DNA of 64,000 bases from Heyndrickxia camelliae (GCF_002844575.1 NZ_PIQO01000014.1:59116-123115); one strand, 5' to 3'. Shown: positions 9,459 through 19,391, numbered from the stretch's first letter. Notes: generated by a model not told the origin, from the sequence alone. Numbers and translations are program-made.

Positions 9459-11243
9459 TTAAAGAACGTATTTCTCCGCTTCAATAAGTTTGACAGAAGC
9501 TTCACGTTTTTTCGCAATAACATTAATAGGATTGTGGCGTGTTAATTTTCGCAATGCTGATAACATCATTCTTAATGTATCGCCTTCTTCTATTGCTACT
9601 AACGATTCTTTCGCCAATTGTTCAATTTCATTGAAGGCTTCTTGGCAAAAAATTTGGGTATACAGAAGTTTCTGCTCAGACTTATCTGCACCATCTCTTA
9701 CAAGTGCTTTTTCCGTACGAAGTACCGTTGATTCCATAGAATAAGTTAAGGAAACAATATCTGCTACATTCACCAATATTTCTTGTTCTTGCTCCAGAGC
9801 AGTTCCATATTTCTGCGCCGCTAATCCTGCAATCATCAATGCAACCTTTTTCGCATTGCGAGTTAAATATTTTTCCTGGTCTAATGGAGCATCGCCTACT
9901 TCCTCAGGCATCATCATCATTAGCTCTTCTTGTAAGCTTTGTGCTTTTTGAAGTAGAGGTAATTCACCCTTTAATGCCTTTTTCATGAAGGTACCAGGAA
10001 CAATTAGACGGTTGATTTCATTTGTTCCTTCAAAAATACGGTTAATACGGGAATCACGGTAAGCTCTTGAAATTTCATACTCATCCATGAAACCATATCC
10101 GCCATGAATTTGTACGCCTTCATCCACTACATAATCAAGGACCTCAGATCCGAATACTTTGTTCAAGGAGCATTCTATTGCATATTCAGCAATGGAATTT
10201 GCAACCTCTAAGCCGTTTTTAGATTGTTCCTCTGTTAATTGGCTCATTCTTTCATCGAAAAGTCCTACTGTCCTATAAACAGAACTTTCTGACGCATAGA
10301 TTTTCGCTGCCATTGTTGCAAGTTTTTCTTTTGTTAAATTAAAATTAGAAATTGGTGTCTTAAATTGCTTACGTTGGTTCGCATATTTTGCAGTAATTTC
10401 AAAAGCACTTTTTGCACCACCAACTGTACCCACTCCTAGCTTATAACGGCCAATGTTTAGGATATTAAAGGCAATTTTATGTCCTTTCCCAACTTCACCT
10501 AATAGATTTTCGACAGGTACCTCTGCATCTTCTAGTATTAGAGTTCGTGTAGAGGAACTTTTTATACCCATTTTTTTCTCTTCAGCGCCTGTTGATACAC
10601 CCGGAAATTCACGTTCCACGATAAATGCGGAGAATTTATCGCCATCAATTTTTGCGTAAACAACAAATACATCTGCGAATCCGGCATTTGTAATCCATTG
10701 CTTTTCACCGTTTAAAATGTAATGAGTACCTGCATCATTCAATTTTGCCACTGTTTTTGCTCCAAGCGCATCGGATCCTGAACTAGGCTCTGTTAATGCA
10801 TAAGCGGCAATTTTTTCACCAGTAGCCAGAGCAGGCAGATATTTTTGCTTTTGCTCTTCGTTTCCGAATAATACGATAGGAAGTGAACCGATTCCCACAT
10901 GGGCACCATGGGAAATAGAGAAACCACCAGACTTTGCCATTTTTTCAGCGATTAATGCAGAGCTTACTTTGTCGAGATCAAGACCACCGTATTCTTCTGG
11001 TACATCTGCTCCTAATAAGCCAAGTTCTCCAGCAGATTTTAACAGTTTGACAGAACGGTCAAACTCATGTTTTTCTAAATACTCTACTTGTGGCAATACT
11101 TCATTATCAATAAAATCCTCCGTCGTTTTTGCAATCATTTTTTGCTCATCAGAAAAGTCTTCCGGTGTAAAGATTCGTTCATAAGAAATATCTTCAATTA
11201 AAAAGCTGCCGCCTTTAATCAATTTTTCGGTTTGATTTGTCAT
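9459..11243 (-). CDS. fadE: Acyl-CoA dehydrogenase FadE
   Basis: FAD-dependent acyl-CoA dehydrogenase for the first step of beta-oxidation. The 594 residues show the family motifs AYALTEPSSGSDA, the C-terminal helix bundle and EGTNEINRL, which contains the usual catalytic glutamate region. The C-terminal extension beyond about 400 residues is typical of the long YusJ/FadE type. The ATG at 11243 was chosen because GGAGG precedes it; 22 further in-frame codons upstream lack a site. It is the last gene of fadN-fadA-fadE, ending at a terminator. Confidence 0.95.
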   Translation of the reverse strand: MTNQTEKLIKGGSFLIEDISYERIFTPEDFSDEQKMIAKTTEDFIDNEVLPQVEYLEKHEFDRSVKLLKSAGELGLLGADVPEEYGGLDLDKVSSALIAEKMAKSGGFSISHGAHVGIGSLPIVLFGNEEQKQKYLPALATGEKIAAYALTEPSSGSDALGAKTVAKLNDAGTHYILNGEKQWITNAGFADVFVVYAKIDGDKFSAFIVEREFPGVSTGAEEKKMGIKSSSTRTLILEDAEVPVENLLGEVGKGHKIAFNILNIGRYKLGVGTVGGAKSAFEITAKYANQRKQFKTPISNFNLTKEKLATMAAKIYASESSVYRTVGLFDERMSQLTEEQSKNGLEVANSIAEYAIECSLNKVFGSEVLDYVVDEGVQIHGGYGFMDEYEISRAYRDSRINRIFEGTNEINRLIVPGTFMKKALKGELPLLQKAQSLQEELMMMMPEEVGDAPLDQEKYLTRNAKKVALMIAGLAAQKYGTALEQEQEILVNVADIVSLTYSMESTVLRTEKALVRDGADKSEQKLLYTQIFCQEAFNEIEQLAKESLVAIEEGDTLRMMLSALRKLTRHNPINVIAKKREASVKLIEAEKYVL

Positions 11244-11359
11244 GGTAATTTCCTCCTTAATATTCTTTAACATAATATTGATGGCATTCTTACGCCTAAT
11301 CGTATACATTTGTGCGTATGAATTAGGGCTATTTAATCATTACCGAATTTGCTTTTTCA

Positions 11360-12538
11360 TTATGAAATAAGTTCAAATACTCCTGCTGCCCCCATACCGC
11401 CACCGATACACATCGTTACTACTCCAAATTGTACGTTGCGTCTTTTCATTTCATGAATAAGTGAAAGAGTTAATTTGGTTCCAGTACAGCCGAGCGGATG
11501 TCCAAGAGCAATGGCTCCTCCGTTAACATTAACAATCTCTTCATTTAGACCGAGTTTGCGAATCACTTGAATGGATTGGGATGCAAATGCTTCGTTTAAT
11601 TCAAATAAACCAATATCGGATAATTCTAATCCAGCAATTTTCAATGCTTTCGGAATCGCTTCAACTGGACCAATCCCCATGATTTCAGGTGGAACCCCCG
11701 CTACTGCAAAGGAACGGAATTTTGCCATTGGTTTATAGCCCAATGATTTTGCTTTTTCATTATCCATTAATAGTACGGCAGCCGCTCCGTCACTTGTTTG
11801 AGATGAATTTCCGGCAGTAACACTTCCTGTTACGGAGAAAGCTGGACGAAGCTTTCCTAAAACTTCAACGGTTGAATCAGGCCGAACCCCTTCATCTTGT
11901 GTAAATGTAATCTTTTTTTCTACTAATTTATGATTGGAATCGACGGAACGAAGCGTCACATCGACAGGAACAATCTCATCCTGAAATTTTCCCTCTGCAA
12001 TTGCTTTCGCTGCCTTTTGATGACTGCGAACGGCAAAGGCGTCTTGATCTTCACGAGAAACCCCGAACTTTGTTGCAACTTGTTCGGCAGTATGACCCAT
12101 TCCCATATAATATTGTGGTGCTGTTTCAGCCAGCGTCGCATTAGGGCGTACCACATGCCCCATCATCGGTACAAGACTCATAGATTCCGCACCGCCTGCT
12201 AAAATGGTGTCCGATGCTCCAAGCATAATTCGTTCTGCCCCATATGCAATTGCTTGAAGCCCTGAAGAGCAATATCTATTAATGGTTACGGCTGGAACTG
12301 TATCTGGCAGCCCAGCAAGAGCTCCGATATTACGGGCCATATTTAATCCTTGTTCCGCTTCCGGCATCGCGCACCCGATGATTAAATCATCTATATTTCC
12401 TTCATAGTTTCCGGCCCTTTTTAATGTCTCTTTGACCACCAATGCTCCTAAATCATCAGGACGAACATTGGCAAGTGTGCCTTTATTTGCCTTTCCAACC
12501 GGTGTTCTTGCACCAGCTACAATGACCGCTTCACGCAT
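11360..12538 (-). CDS. fadA: Acetyl-CoA C-acyltransferase (3-ketoacyl-CoA thiolase) FadA
   Basis: Thiolase that cleaves 3-ketoacyl-CoA with CoA to acetyl-CoA and a shortened acyl-CoA. The 392 residues contain the nucleophilic cysteine in [18 protein letters not shown], the GHPLGCTG loop and the second catalytic cysteine in [23 protein letters not shown] lies before the ATG. It sits between fadN and fadE on the same strand. Confidence 0.96.
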   Translation of the reverse strand: MREAVIVAGARTPVGKANKGTLANVRPDDLGALVVKETLKRAGNYEGNIDDLIIGCAMPEAEQGLNMARNIGALAGLPDTVPAVTINRYCSSGLQAIAYGAERIMLGASDTILAGGAESMSLVPMMGHVVRPNATLAETAPQYYMGMGHTAEQVATKFGVSREDQDAFAVRSHQKAAKAIAEGKFQDEIVPVDVTLRSVDSNHKLVEKKITFTQDEGVRPDSTVEVLGKLRPAFSVTGSVTAGNSSQTSDGAAAVLLMDNEKAKSLGYKPMAKFRSFAVAGVPPEIMGIGPVEAIPKALKIAGLELSDIGLFELNEAFASQSIQVIRKLGLNEEIVNVNGGAIALGHPLGCTGTKLTLSLIHEMKRRNVQFGVVTMCIGGGMGAAGVFELIS

Positions 12539-12621
12539 TTTCTTCCCCTCTTTCCAGGCGATATACTGCTAGATAAAATCACCTTTCGAATATATGTCCA
12601 ATTATTTAGAAGAATACTATG

Positions 12622-15006
12622 TTAATTTCTCAATGGCTTTCCCTTTGCCAGCATATATTGCATTCTTTGCTGTGTCTTTCCTTCTGCAATTAAGCTTAGG
12701 AACGCCTCCCTTTCTAAATCAAGCAGATATTGCTCATCTACTTCTGTTCCGTATGGCACCTTACCACCTGCAATCACATATGCAATTTTCTTTGCTATCT
12801 TCATGTCATGCTCAGAAATGTAACCTGACAAATGCATTGCTTGTGCACCTAGTAAAAGCGTCGCATATCCTGTTTCACCGACTACTGGAATTTTTTTGCG
12901 AACAGGTGGTTTATATCCTTTTGCATAAAGAGCTAGAACAGCTTGTTTCGCATCATACAATTGATGATCGCCATTTACACTGATGCCGTCTGCTTTACTT
13001 AAGAAATTATTTAAGCGTGCTTCTTCACCAGAAGTTGAGACCTTCGCCATAGCAATCGTTTCAAATACTTTGTTTGCAACCTTTTGCAAATCAAACTCAA
13101 TACCATTAGGCATATTTCTCAAGTGCTTAATGTAAAGTTCTTTGTTTCCGCCTCCTCCAGGAAGGAGACCAACCCCTACTTCTACAAGACCCATATAGGT
13201 TTCCATTGTAGCTTGAATATGTACGGATGGAAGGCAAACTTCGGCTCCACCGCCTAATGTCATCGCAAATGGTGCTGTTACTACTGGTTTTGGACTATAC
13301 TTAATTTTCATCATTGCATTTTGGAACTGACGCACAACCATATCTAATTCAAAGAAGTTATCGTCCTGTGCTTCCATCAGCATTAAGGCTAAGTTGGCAC
13401 CAACACAGAAGTTCTTTCCTTGATTTCCGATGACAAGCCCTTTATAATGTTTGTCGACCTCATCGACGGCAAAATTAATCATCTGAATAATATCAAGGCC
13501 AATTGCATTATTTGGGGAATGGAATTCTAATAATGCAACCCCATCTCCAATATCAATTAGACTTGCACCAGTATTCTTTTTGATTAATTTACCTTGTTTT
13601 TTCAATTGACTTAAATCAATTATCTTAGGATTGCGCTTTACTTGTTTGTATTCGCCTTTGTGATAGTAAAATGAAACTCCGTCTTCCTCTTTATAGAAAG
13701 AATTAATTCCTTTTTCCAGCATGTCTTTTACCCATAATGGAACTATTAATCCTGACTCTTCCATTAACTGAACCGATTTCTCAACACCAATTACATCCCA
13801 AGTTTCAAATGGACCAAACTTCCATCCAAATCCCCATTTCATGGCGTTATCAATCGAAACGATATCATCCGCAATCACATCCAATAATTCTGCTGAGTAC
13901 ACAAGGACCGGAGCCATAATATTCCATAATAAGCTGCCAACCTTGTCCTTTGCATATATTAGCGCTTTCATTTTTGCGGCTGTTCCTTTTTGTTGACTTG
14001 CCATTTGTAAGGATGGTGAAGTTAACTTCTTCCGTTCTTCATATTCCAAGGTTTCTGGATTAAGTTCTAATATTTCTTTTCCTTTTTTCAAGTAGAAACC
14101 TTGGCCAGATTTACTACCTAACCAACCCTTTTCAAACATTTTTTTCATGAAATCAGGTACTGCAAATACTTCCTTTTCTTTTCCTTCCACTTGTTCATAT
14201 ACGTTATTTGCCACATGGATGAATGTATCCAACCCTACCACATCAAGAGTACGGAACGTTGCACTTTTCGGTCTTCCTAGTAGTGGACCCGTTACAGAGT
14301 CTACTTCACCGATGCTGTATCCACTTTTGAGCATCTCTTGAACCGTTATTAAAAGACCATAAGTTCCAATCCGGTTTCCAATAAAGTTAGGTGTATCTTT
14401 TGCAACTACAACACCTTTGCCAAGAACATCTTCACCAAAAGTTTTCATAAACTCTAGAACTTTTGCATCTGTATTTTTGGTTGGTATAACTTCTAACAGC
14501 TTTAGGTATCTCGGCGGATTAAAAAAGTGCGTACCTAAGAAATGCTTTTTAAAATCCTCGGAACGGCCCTCCGCCATTGCTTCAACAGAAATTCCTGATG
14601 TATTAGAGCTTACGATAGTACCCTGCTTACGATATTTATCTACTTGTTCAAATACGATCTTTTTTACATTCAAGTTTTCCACAACTACTTCAATGATCCA
14701 GTCTACTTCTGAAAGCTTTGCTATGTCATCTTCCATATTGCCTGTCTCGATCAATGTTAGACTGTCCTTTGTAGTTAATGGAGCTGGTTTTTGTTTCAAT
14801 AGTTTTTGCACCGCATTATTTGCAAATCGATTTCGAACTGCTTTATCCTCTAATGTTAAACCCTTAGCGGCCTCATCATTCGTTAGTTCTTTCGGTACAA
14901 TATCCAACAATAATGTCGGAATCCCGATATTCGCCAAATGAGCAGCAATGCCTGAGCCCATTACACCAGATCCTAAAACAGCTGCTTTTTTAATACTGTA
15001 ACCCAA
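12622..15006 (-). CDS. fadN: Bifunctional 3-hydroxyacyl-CoA dehydrogenase / enoyl-CoA hydratase FadN
   Basis: Multifunctional beta-oxidation enzyme of 794 residues. The N-terminal Rossmann domain carries GSGVMGSGIAAHLANIG; the hydroxyacyl-CoA dehydrogenase C-terminal domains follow; a crotonase-type hydratase domain lies at roughly 490-700 (FAMTLGGGAEVCLPSV, MGLVEVGVGLLPGGGG). The start is taken as the TTG at 15006, giving MGYSIKKAAVL, because AAGGGGG lies 8 bases before it. A 15-codon upstream extension would begin inside the FadR palindrome. It leads fadN-fadA-fadE. Confidence 0.95.
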   Translation of the reverse strand: MGYSIKKAAVLGSGVMGSGIAAHLANIGIPTLLLDIVPKELTNDEAAKGLTLEDKAVRNRFANNAVQKLLKQKPAPLTTKDSLTLIETGNMEDDIAKLSEVDWIIEVVVENLNVKKIVFEQVDKYRKQGTIVSSNTSGISVEAMAEGRSEDFKKHFLGTHFFNPPRYLKLLEVIPTKNTDAKVLEFMKTFGEDVLGKGVVVAKDTPNFIGNRIGTYGLLITVQEMLKSGYSIGEVDSVTGPLLGRPKSATFRTLDVVGLDTFIHVANNVYEQVEGKEKEVFAVPDFMKKMFEKGWLGSKSGQGFYLKKGKEILELNPETLEYEERKKLTSPSLQMASQQKGTAAKMKALIYAKDKVGSLLWNIMAPVLVYSAELLDVIADDIVSIDNAMKWGFGWKFGPFETWDVIGVEKSVQLMEESGLIVPLWVKDMLEKGINSFYKEEDGVSFYYHKGEYKQVKRNPKIIDLSQLKKQGKLIKKNTGASLIDIGDGVALLEFHSPNNAIGLDIIQMINFAVDEVDKHYKGLVIGNQGKNFCVGANLALMLMEAQDDNFFELDMVVRQFQNAMMKIKYSPKPVVTAPFAMTLGGGAEVCLPSVHIQATMETYMGLVEVGVGLLPGGGGNKELYIKHLRNMPNGIEFDLQKVANKVFETIAMAKVSTSGEEARLNNFLSKADGISVNGDHQLYDAKQAVLALYAKGYKPPVRKKIPVVGETGYATLLLGAQAMHLSGYISEHDMKIAKKIAYVIAGGKVPYGTEVDEQYLLDLEREAFLSLIAEGKTQQRMQYMLAKGKPLRN

Positions 15007-15032
15007 TGATATTTCCCCCTTCGACGATACTT

Positions 15033-15050
15033 TGAATGAATACTCATTCA
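15033..15050. promoter_or_regulatory. FadR-type operator
   Basis: TGAATGAATACTCATTCA is a perfect match to the Bacillus FadR box as I know it (TGAATGAnTAnTCATTCA), with 7-bp palindromic arms. It lies just upstream of the fadN ribosome binding site. In Bacillus FadR is displaced by long-chain acyl-CoA, so the operon should be induced by fatty acids. Confidence 0.9.
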
Positions 15051-15095
15051 TTTTACTGCCAAAAAAATATCTCGCGAATGAGTTTTACTACTTCT

Positions 15096-15124
15096 AATAT
15101 AAATGAATATTCAAATTCCATCAA
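15096..15124 (-). promoter_or_regulatory. Candidate sigma-A promoter of fadNAE
   Basis: Minus-strand TTGATG, 17 bases, TATATT. The spacer contains TGAATATTCATT, which looks like a degenerate second FadR half-palindrome. A weaker alternative closer to the gene is TTCGCG-17-TAAAAT, whose -10 region would abut the perfect operator. Confidence 0.45.
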
Positions 15125-15302
15125 TAATTAATTCTCAAAAAATTTATAAATTTTAATTATGGATCAGACAATAAGCAATCTTCTAAGATATCCCTCTTTC
15201 TTTTATCATTTCACTTCGCCTAATGAAATGACATTTAAGTCATATTAAAGATGTTAATGGGAATTCTAATTTTTAGAAACGCATTTGGAGGTGATATTGG
15301 CG

Positions 15303-15437
15303 ATGGCAAGACTTAAGAAAAATCCATCCAAGGCTGGTGTAAGTGCAGCAAGTGTAAAAGGAAATGCAGGTCCTACGGTTGAAGGGGATGGCGGCGGAAA
15401 AGTAAATAGTCAAAATAACCAATATAAAAAACGTTAA
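15303..15437 (+). CDS. yuzL: YuzL-family small protein
   Basis: A 44-residue basic, glycine- and asparagine-rich protein, MARLKKNPSKAGVSAASVKG at its start. It matches my memory of Bacillus subtilis YuzL, which also lies beside fadN. GGAGGTG is 9 bases upstream of the ATG. It resembles small spore-type proteins in composition, but no function is known to me. Coat-protein genes follow on the same strand. Confidence 0.85.
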   Translation: MARLKKNPSKAGVSAASVKGNAGPTVEGDGGGKVNSQNNQYKKR

Positions 15438-15457
15438 CCATTAAAGGAGGTATTGCT

Positions 15458-15745
15458 ATGCAGCAGCCATATCAACAACAAAATCAGCAAACGTCAATGA
15501 ACCAGCCACCAAGCATTATTTCTACGAAGGATTTGTCTTATATTGACGACATGTTAGCTTGGAATTTGCTTGCCATGAAAAAAGCACATTTTGCAGCTGA
15601 GCATTGTCAAGATCAAGAAATAAAAGCTGCTTGTGAAAAATGTGGAGAGATGCACCAACGTCACTATAGTCAAATTCTCGGTCATCTTCAGCACCATTTG
15701 CAGCAAGCCAACCAATCCATTCAACAAAATCAACCAATGATGTAA
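15458..15745 (+). CDS. Spore coat protein-like (CotF-related, short)
   Basis: A 95-residue protein with glutamine-rich ends and a helical middle (LSYIDDMLAWNLLAMKKAHF...CEKCGEMHQRHYSQILGHL). This helix pattern resembles half of a CotF/ferritin-like coat domain. AAGGAGG precedes the ATG; it lies 20 bases after yuzL and 19 bases before the next coat gene. It probably acts in the spore coat with its neighbour. Confidence 0.75.
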   Translation: MQQPYQQQNQQTSMNQPPSIISTKDLSYIDDMLAWNLLAMKKAHFAAEHCQDQEIKAACEKCGEMHQRHYSQILGHLQHHLQQANQSIQQNQPMM

Positions 15746-15764
15746 TTATAGGAGGTGTTCTACT

Positions 15765-16100
15765 ATGCAAAACCAAGAAGGTATACAGAATCCACAAACG
15801 CAAGTTCCAAAAACACCACAAATGAATGACCGTGACTTTGCAAATGATTTATTATCAATGGAGAAATATATGACTGCTTCTTATAACAATGCATTAAACG
15901 AAGCAAGTCACCAAGGTCTTTATCAAGATTTATTATCTATTTTTAACGAAACTCAAAATGAGCAGCGCGAGCTCTATAATATCATGTTTCGCAAAGGCTG
16001 GTATAAGCTTGAAGAAGCAGATCAACAAAAAATGCAGCAATCTTATCAGCAGCATCAGCAATATTCTTCGCAATTCCCATATGGAAATCAAATGCATTAG
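15765..16100 (+). CDS. CotF-family spore coat protein (YusN-like)
   Basis: A 111-residue protein with the Coat_F core DRDFANDLLSMEKYMTASYN...QGLYQDLLSIFNETQNEQRE and a glutamine/histidine-rich tail (QQHQQYSSQFPYGNQMH). The length and placement next to fadN/yuzL match Bacillus subtilis yusN. GGAGGTG precedes the ATG. The pair is probably expressed in the mother cell during sporulation, though I did not identify a sporulation promoter. Confidence 0.85.
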   Translation: MQNQEGIQNPQTQVPKTPQMNDRDFANDLLSMEKYMTASYNNALNEASHQGLYQDLLSIFNETQNEQRELYNIMFRKGWYKLEEADQQKMQQSYQQHQQYSSQFPYGNQMH

Positions 16101-16148
16101 AGTAGAGAATTATTAGATGATAGGAACAAGTATTGAATATGACCGATT

Positions 16149-16600
16149 TTTTGTCTTTCCTGTAACTTCGGGCACTTTCCTTCGTTGATTGTGCCCGTTC
16201 TTTTGTCTTTCCAACAACTTCGGGCTCTTTCCTTCACTGATTGTGCCCGTTCTTTTGCCTTTCCAACAACTTCGGGCTCTTTCCTTCGCGCAATTTGCCC
16301 GTTCTTATCTCTTTCCAACTGCTTCGGGCTCTTTCCTTCCCTGATTGTGCCCGTTCTTTTGCCTTTCCAACAACTTCGGGCTCTTTCCTTCGCGCAATTT
16401 GCCCGTTCTTATCTCTTTCCAACTGCTTCGGGCTCTTTCCTTCCCTGATTGTGCCCGTTCTTTTGCCTTTCCAACAACTTCGGGCTCTTTCCTTCGCGCA
16501 ATTTGCCCGTTCTTATCTCTTTCCAACTGCTTCGGGCTCTTTCCTTCCCTGATTGTGCCCGTTCTTTTGCCTTTCCAACAACTTCGGGCACATTCTACCT
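16149..16600. repeat. Tandem array 1: eight exact 52-bp units
   Basis: CTTCGGG recurs at 16166, 16218, 16270, 16322, 16374, 16426, 16478, 16530 and 16582, always 52 bases apart with no indels. From 16270 on the units alternate between two versions, GCGCAATTTGCCCG and CCCTGATTGTGCCCG, giving a 104-bp higher-order period. Each unit contains an inverted repeat CGGGC...GCCCG; the first unit has the longest arms (CGGGCAC/GTGCCCG). The plus strand is strongly pyrimidine-rich. Open frames through the array are by-products of the repetition. It fills most of the gap between the coat genes and the CdaR-type gene. Confidence 0.97.
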
Positions 16601-16659
16601 TTCTGTAATAAAGGTTACATTCAAGATCATGAAGTAAAAAAAATTAACCGGGCGAAAAC

Positions 16660-16697
16660 AAAGTTTCTCGTTTTTTTCTATGGCCACGAGAAACTTT
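16660..16697. repeat. 12-bp inverted repeat upstream of the CdaR-type gene
   Basis: AAAGTTTCTCGT and ACGAGAAACTTT are perfect 12-bp arms with a 14-base spacer. No run of T follows in the plus direction, so it is not a plain terminator for plus transcripts. It may be a leader hairpin, an operator, or the end of a minus-strand transcript from the array. Confidence 0.7.
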
Positions 16698-16788
16698 CAA
16701 GCAAATTTAGATACTCAACCTTTTATGCTTTTAACAAATATTTCATCTATAATAGGAGTAAAGTAAACTGCAAGACGAGGTGCCAATT

Positions 16789-17880
16789 TTGTTACAAGCT
16801 AGTTTAGCTAAAAAGATAGTTCAAGAAGTTCGCAAATTATTAAATGAAGAGATAGTCCTAATGGATACGAACGGAATTATTATTGCTGCAACCAATTACA
16901 CGAGAATTGGTCAGTTTCATGAAGGCGCTTTAATAACCTGTCGAACTGAAAGGAAGCTGATTATCACACAAGAAGATGAAAAAAAGCTAACAGGAGTGAA
17001 GGCTGGCATCAATTTGCCTATTTTTTCTGGAGATAATGTAGTTGGTGTCATTGGAATTACTGGGAGTCCGGAAGCAGTGTCACAGTATGGGGAATTATTA
17101 AAAAAGATGACCGAACTTCTGATTAAAGAAAACATCTATATGGAGGAAACAAGTCGACATATTCGGGCAATGGAGACATTTGTTTTTGATTGGCTGGAGC
17201 TTCGAGAATGGGATTCCACTTTTATCAATCGTGGGGAAAGACTTGGAATTGATTTAACTGTACCTAGACAATTAGTTATGGTCAAGGTTCTGCAAAATCA
17301 GCTAACAAGCGAACCATTCATTAAAAAGTGGCAGAATACCTTAGAAAATAAAGATGTAATGGTAAGATGGGGGCAAGATCGCTTCTTATTATTACTCGAT
17401 GCAAACAAGCCGCTTGAGAAGAAACAGCTAAAACAAAAACTGAACCTTTTAAAAACAAAAATGAAAGAAGAACTTATTTTTGGAGTGGGGAATATTGTAT
17501 CCGCGAAGGATTTAAAAAAGACATTTTTACAAGCTGAACGCGCTCTCCGTTCTGTAAAGGAAAAAGATTGGATTGCATTCGATGATGACCTCACTTTAGA
17601 GATGATTATGGATGATATGCGAATGGAGACAAAGATGTTATTTGTAGAACGCACACTTAAACCAATATTAAAGGAGCACGAACTTCTTGATACTATAAAA
17701 GCATATTTTCAATATGACTATTCTATTAAAGAAACCGCTAATCATCTGCATATACATATTAATACCTTACATTACAGGCTAAAAAAGGCGGAGGAATTAA
17801 CTGGTTTAAATCCTAAAAAACCAAGAGATCAAACAATTCTTTACTTATGTTTACAGATTTTAGATAATAATACAAATTAG
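16789..17880 (+). CDS. CdaR/PucR-type transcriptional regulator (YsfB-like)
   Basis: A 363-residue regulator with an N-terminal sugar-diacid recognition domain (SLAKKIVQEVRKLLNEEIVL through NVVGVIGITGSPEAVSQYG) and a C-terminal HTH_30-type helix-turn-helix (YFQYDYSIKETANHLHIHIN, TLHYRLKKAEELTGLNP). The TTG at 16789 was chosen because GAGGTG lies 6 bases upstream. It sits directly before glcD-glcF, the same association as ysfB with the glycolate oxidase genes in Bacillus subtilis. It probably activates them in response to glycolate or a related hydroxy-acid. Confidence 0.88.
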   Translation: MLQASLAKKIVQEVRKLLNEEIVLMDTNGIIIAATNYTRIGQFHEGALITCRTERKLIITQEDEKKLTGVKAGINLPIFSGDNVVGVIGITGSPEAVSQYGELLKKMTELLIKENIYMEETSRHIRAMETFVFDWLELREWDSTFINRGERLGIDLTVPRQLVMVKVLQNQLTSEPFIKKWQNTLENKDVMVRWGQDRFLLLLDANKPLEKKQLKQKLNLLKTKMKEELIFGVGNIVSAKDLKKTFLQAERALRSVKEKDWIAFDDDLTLEMIMDDMRMETKMLFVERTLKPILKEHELLDTIKAYFQYDYSIKETANHLHIHINTLHYRLKKAEELTGLNPKKPRDQTILYLCLQILDNNTN

Positions 17881-17917
17881 AAAGTCAATTTTACATTTTT
17901 TTTGTTCAAATATACAT

Positions 17918-17940
17918 AGCGAGGATTCCTCGCTTTTTTT
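17918..17940 (+). terminator. Terminator after the CdaR-type gene
   Basis: AGCGAGGA and TTCCTCGCT followed by seven T. It separates the regulator from glcDF. Confidence 0.88.
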
Positions 17941-17978
17941 ATACTTAAATCAATAAATATTACGGGAGGTGTGTTTTC

Positions 17979-19391
17979 TTGATTACTTCCACTCTAAAAG
18001 ATGCTTTCGTTTCCATTGTTGGAGAAGATAACGTCGATGATTCAAAGGCTGGTAGACTAGTATATTCCTATGATGCCACACCGCAATTTCAATCTATGCC
18101 AGATATGATTGTGGCACCTCGAAATACAAAGGAAGTATCGCAAATCGTAAAACTATGCAACGAATATAAAATTCCTATCGTTCCACGCGGGTCTGGTACG
18201 AATCTCAGTGCAGGTACTTGTCCGACAGAGGGAGGGATTGTGATTTTATTCAAACATATGAATAAAATTCTGGAGCTGGATGAAGAAAATCTTGCTGTTA
18301 CCGTTCAACCAGGTGTTATTACGCTTGACTTGACCAAGACGGTAGAGGCTGCAGGGCTTTTCTATCCCCCAGATCCTAGCTCGATGAAAATTTCAACAAT
18401 TGGGGGGAACTTAAATGAGAACTCAGGTGGACTAAGAGGTCTAAAATATGGAGTTACCCGTGACTATGTCTTGGCATTAGAAATTGTTCTTCCTAATGGA
18501 GATATCATACGAACGGGCGGCAAGCTTGCGAAGGATGTTGCTGGTTATGATTTAACAAGGCTATTTGTTGGATCGGAAGGTACACTTGGTATCATCACGG
18601 AAGCTACACTTAAACTGATTCCAATGCCGGAAACAAAGAAAACGATGCTGGCACTGTATCAGGATATGGAAGCTGCTGCAAGAACTGTATCAAGAATTAT
18701 CGCCAATAGGATTATTCCCGCAACCCTTGAGTTTTTAGACCAACCGACATTAGTTGCGGTGGAGGACTACGCTAAAATTGGTTTACCAACTAATGTGAAG
18801 GCTGTTCTTTTAATAGAGCAAGATGGTTCTCCTGAAATTGTAGAACGGGATATGAAAAGAATAGCGGAAATCTGTCAGGAAGAATTAGCGGAGTCTGTGC
18901 AAATTGCTAAGACTAATGAAGAAGCAGAAAATTTAACTGCTGCAAGACGTGCTGCGCTTTCTGCTTTGGCAAGATTAAAACCAACGACTATTTTAGAGGA
19001 TGCGACAGTCCCGAGATCTGAAATTGCGAATATGGTCCGCGCTATCAATGAAATTGCTGATAAATATAATGTCAGGATTGCAACTTTCGGTCATGCAGGG
19101 GACGGCAACCTCCATCCTACATGTCCTACCGATATCCGCGATCGCGACGAGATTGAAAGGGTCGAACAAGCTTTTGCAGAAATTTTTGCTAAAGCAATAG
19201 AACTCGGAGGTACGATTACCGGGGAACATGGAGTTGGAGCCATGAAAGCCCCTTATCTTGAATGGAAACTAGGAAAAGCCGGAATTGCTGCGATGAAGGC
19301 AATCAAAGATAGTTTCGATCCAAACAATATTATGAACCCTGGCAAGGTTTTTGCGAAAGAGAGTAGGAAACGCTTGGTGGTGACAAAATGA
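17979..19391 (+). CDS. glcD: Glycolate oxidase, FAD-linked subunit GlcD
   Basis: Flavoprotein subunit that oxidises glycolate (or D-lactate-like 2-hydroxyacids). The 470 residues have a VAO-type FAD-binding domain (PRGSGTNLSAGTCPTEGGIV, GGNLNENSGGLRGLKYGVTR) and a C-terminal cap with FGHAGDGNLHPT and TGEHGVGAMK. GGGAGGTG precedes the TTG start by 7 bases. Its stop overlaps the glcF start by four bases (ATGA). No GlcE-type subunit is present, as usual in bacilli. Confidence 0.93.
   Translation: MITSTLKDAFVSIVGEDNVDDSKAGRLVYSYDATPQFQSMPDMIVAPRNTKEVSQIVKLCNEYKIPIVPRGSGTNLSAGTCPTEGGIVILFKHMNKILELDEENLAVTVQPGVITLDLTKTVEAAGLFYPPDPSSMKISTIGGNLNENSGGLRGLKYGVTRDYVLALEIVLPNGDIIRTGGKLAKDVAGYDLTRLFVGSEGTLGIITEATLKLIPMPETKKTMLALYQDMEAAARTVSRIIANRIIPATLEFLDQPTLVAVEDYAKIGLPTNVKAVLLIEQDGSPEIVERDMKRIAEICQEELAESVQIAKTNEEAENLTAARRAALSALARLKPTTILEDATVPRSEIANMVRAINEIADKYNVRIATFGHAGDGNLHPTCPTDIRDRDEIERVEQAFAEIFAKAIELGGTITGEHGVGAMKAPYLEWKLGKAGIAAMKAIKDSFDPNNIMNPGKVFAKESRKRLVVTK

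Noticed and set aside
12594..12983. 129-residue plus-strand frame
   Set aside because: It is a shadow on the opposite strand of the 3' end of fadN.
16149..16600. CRISPR array, or a tandem-repeat protein gene
   Set aside because: The whole 52-bp unit repeats, so there are no unique spacers and no cas genes are near. Open frames on both strands come from the repetition; 52 is not a multiple of 3 and no frame has a ribosome binding site.
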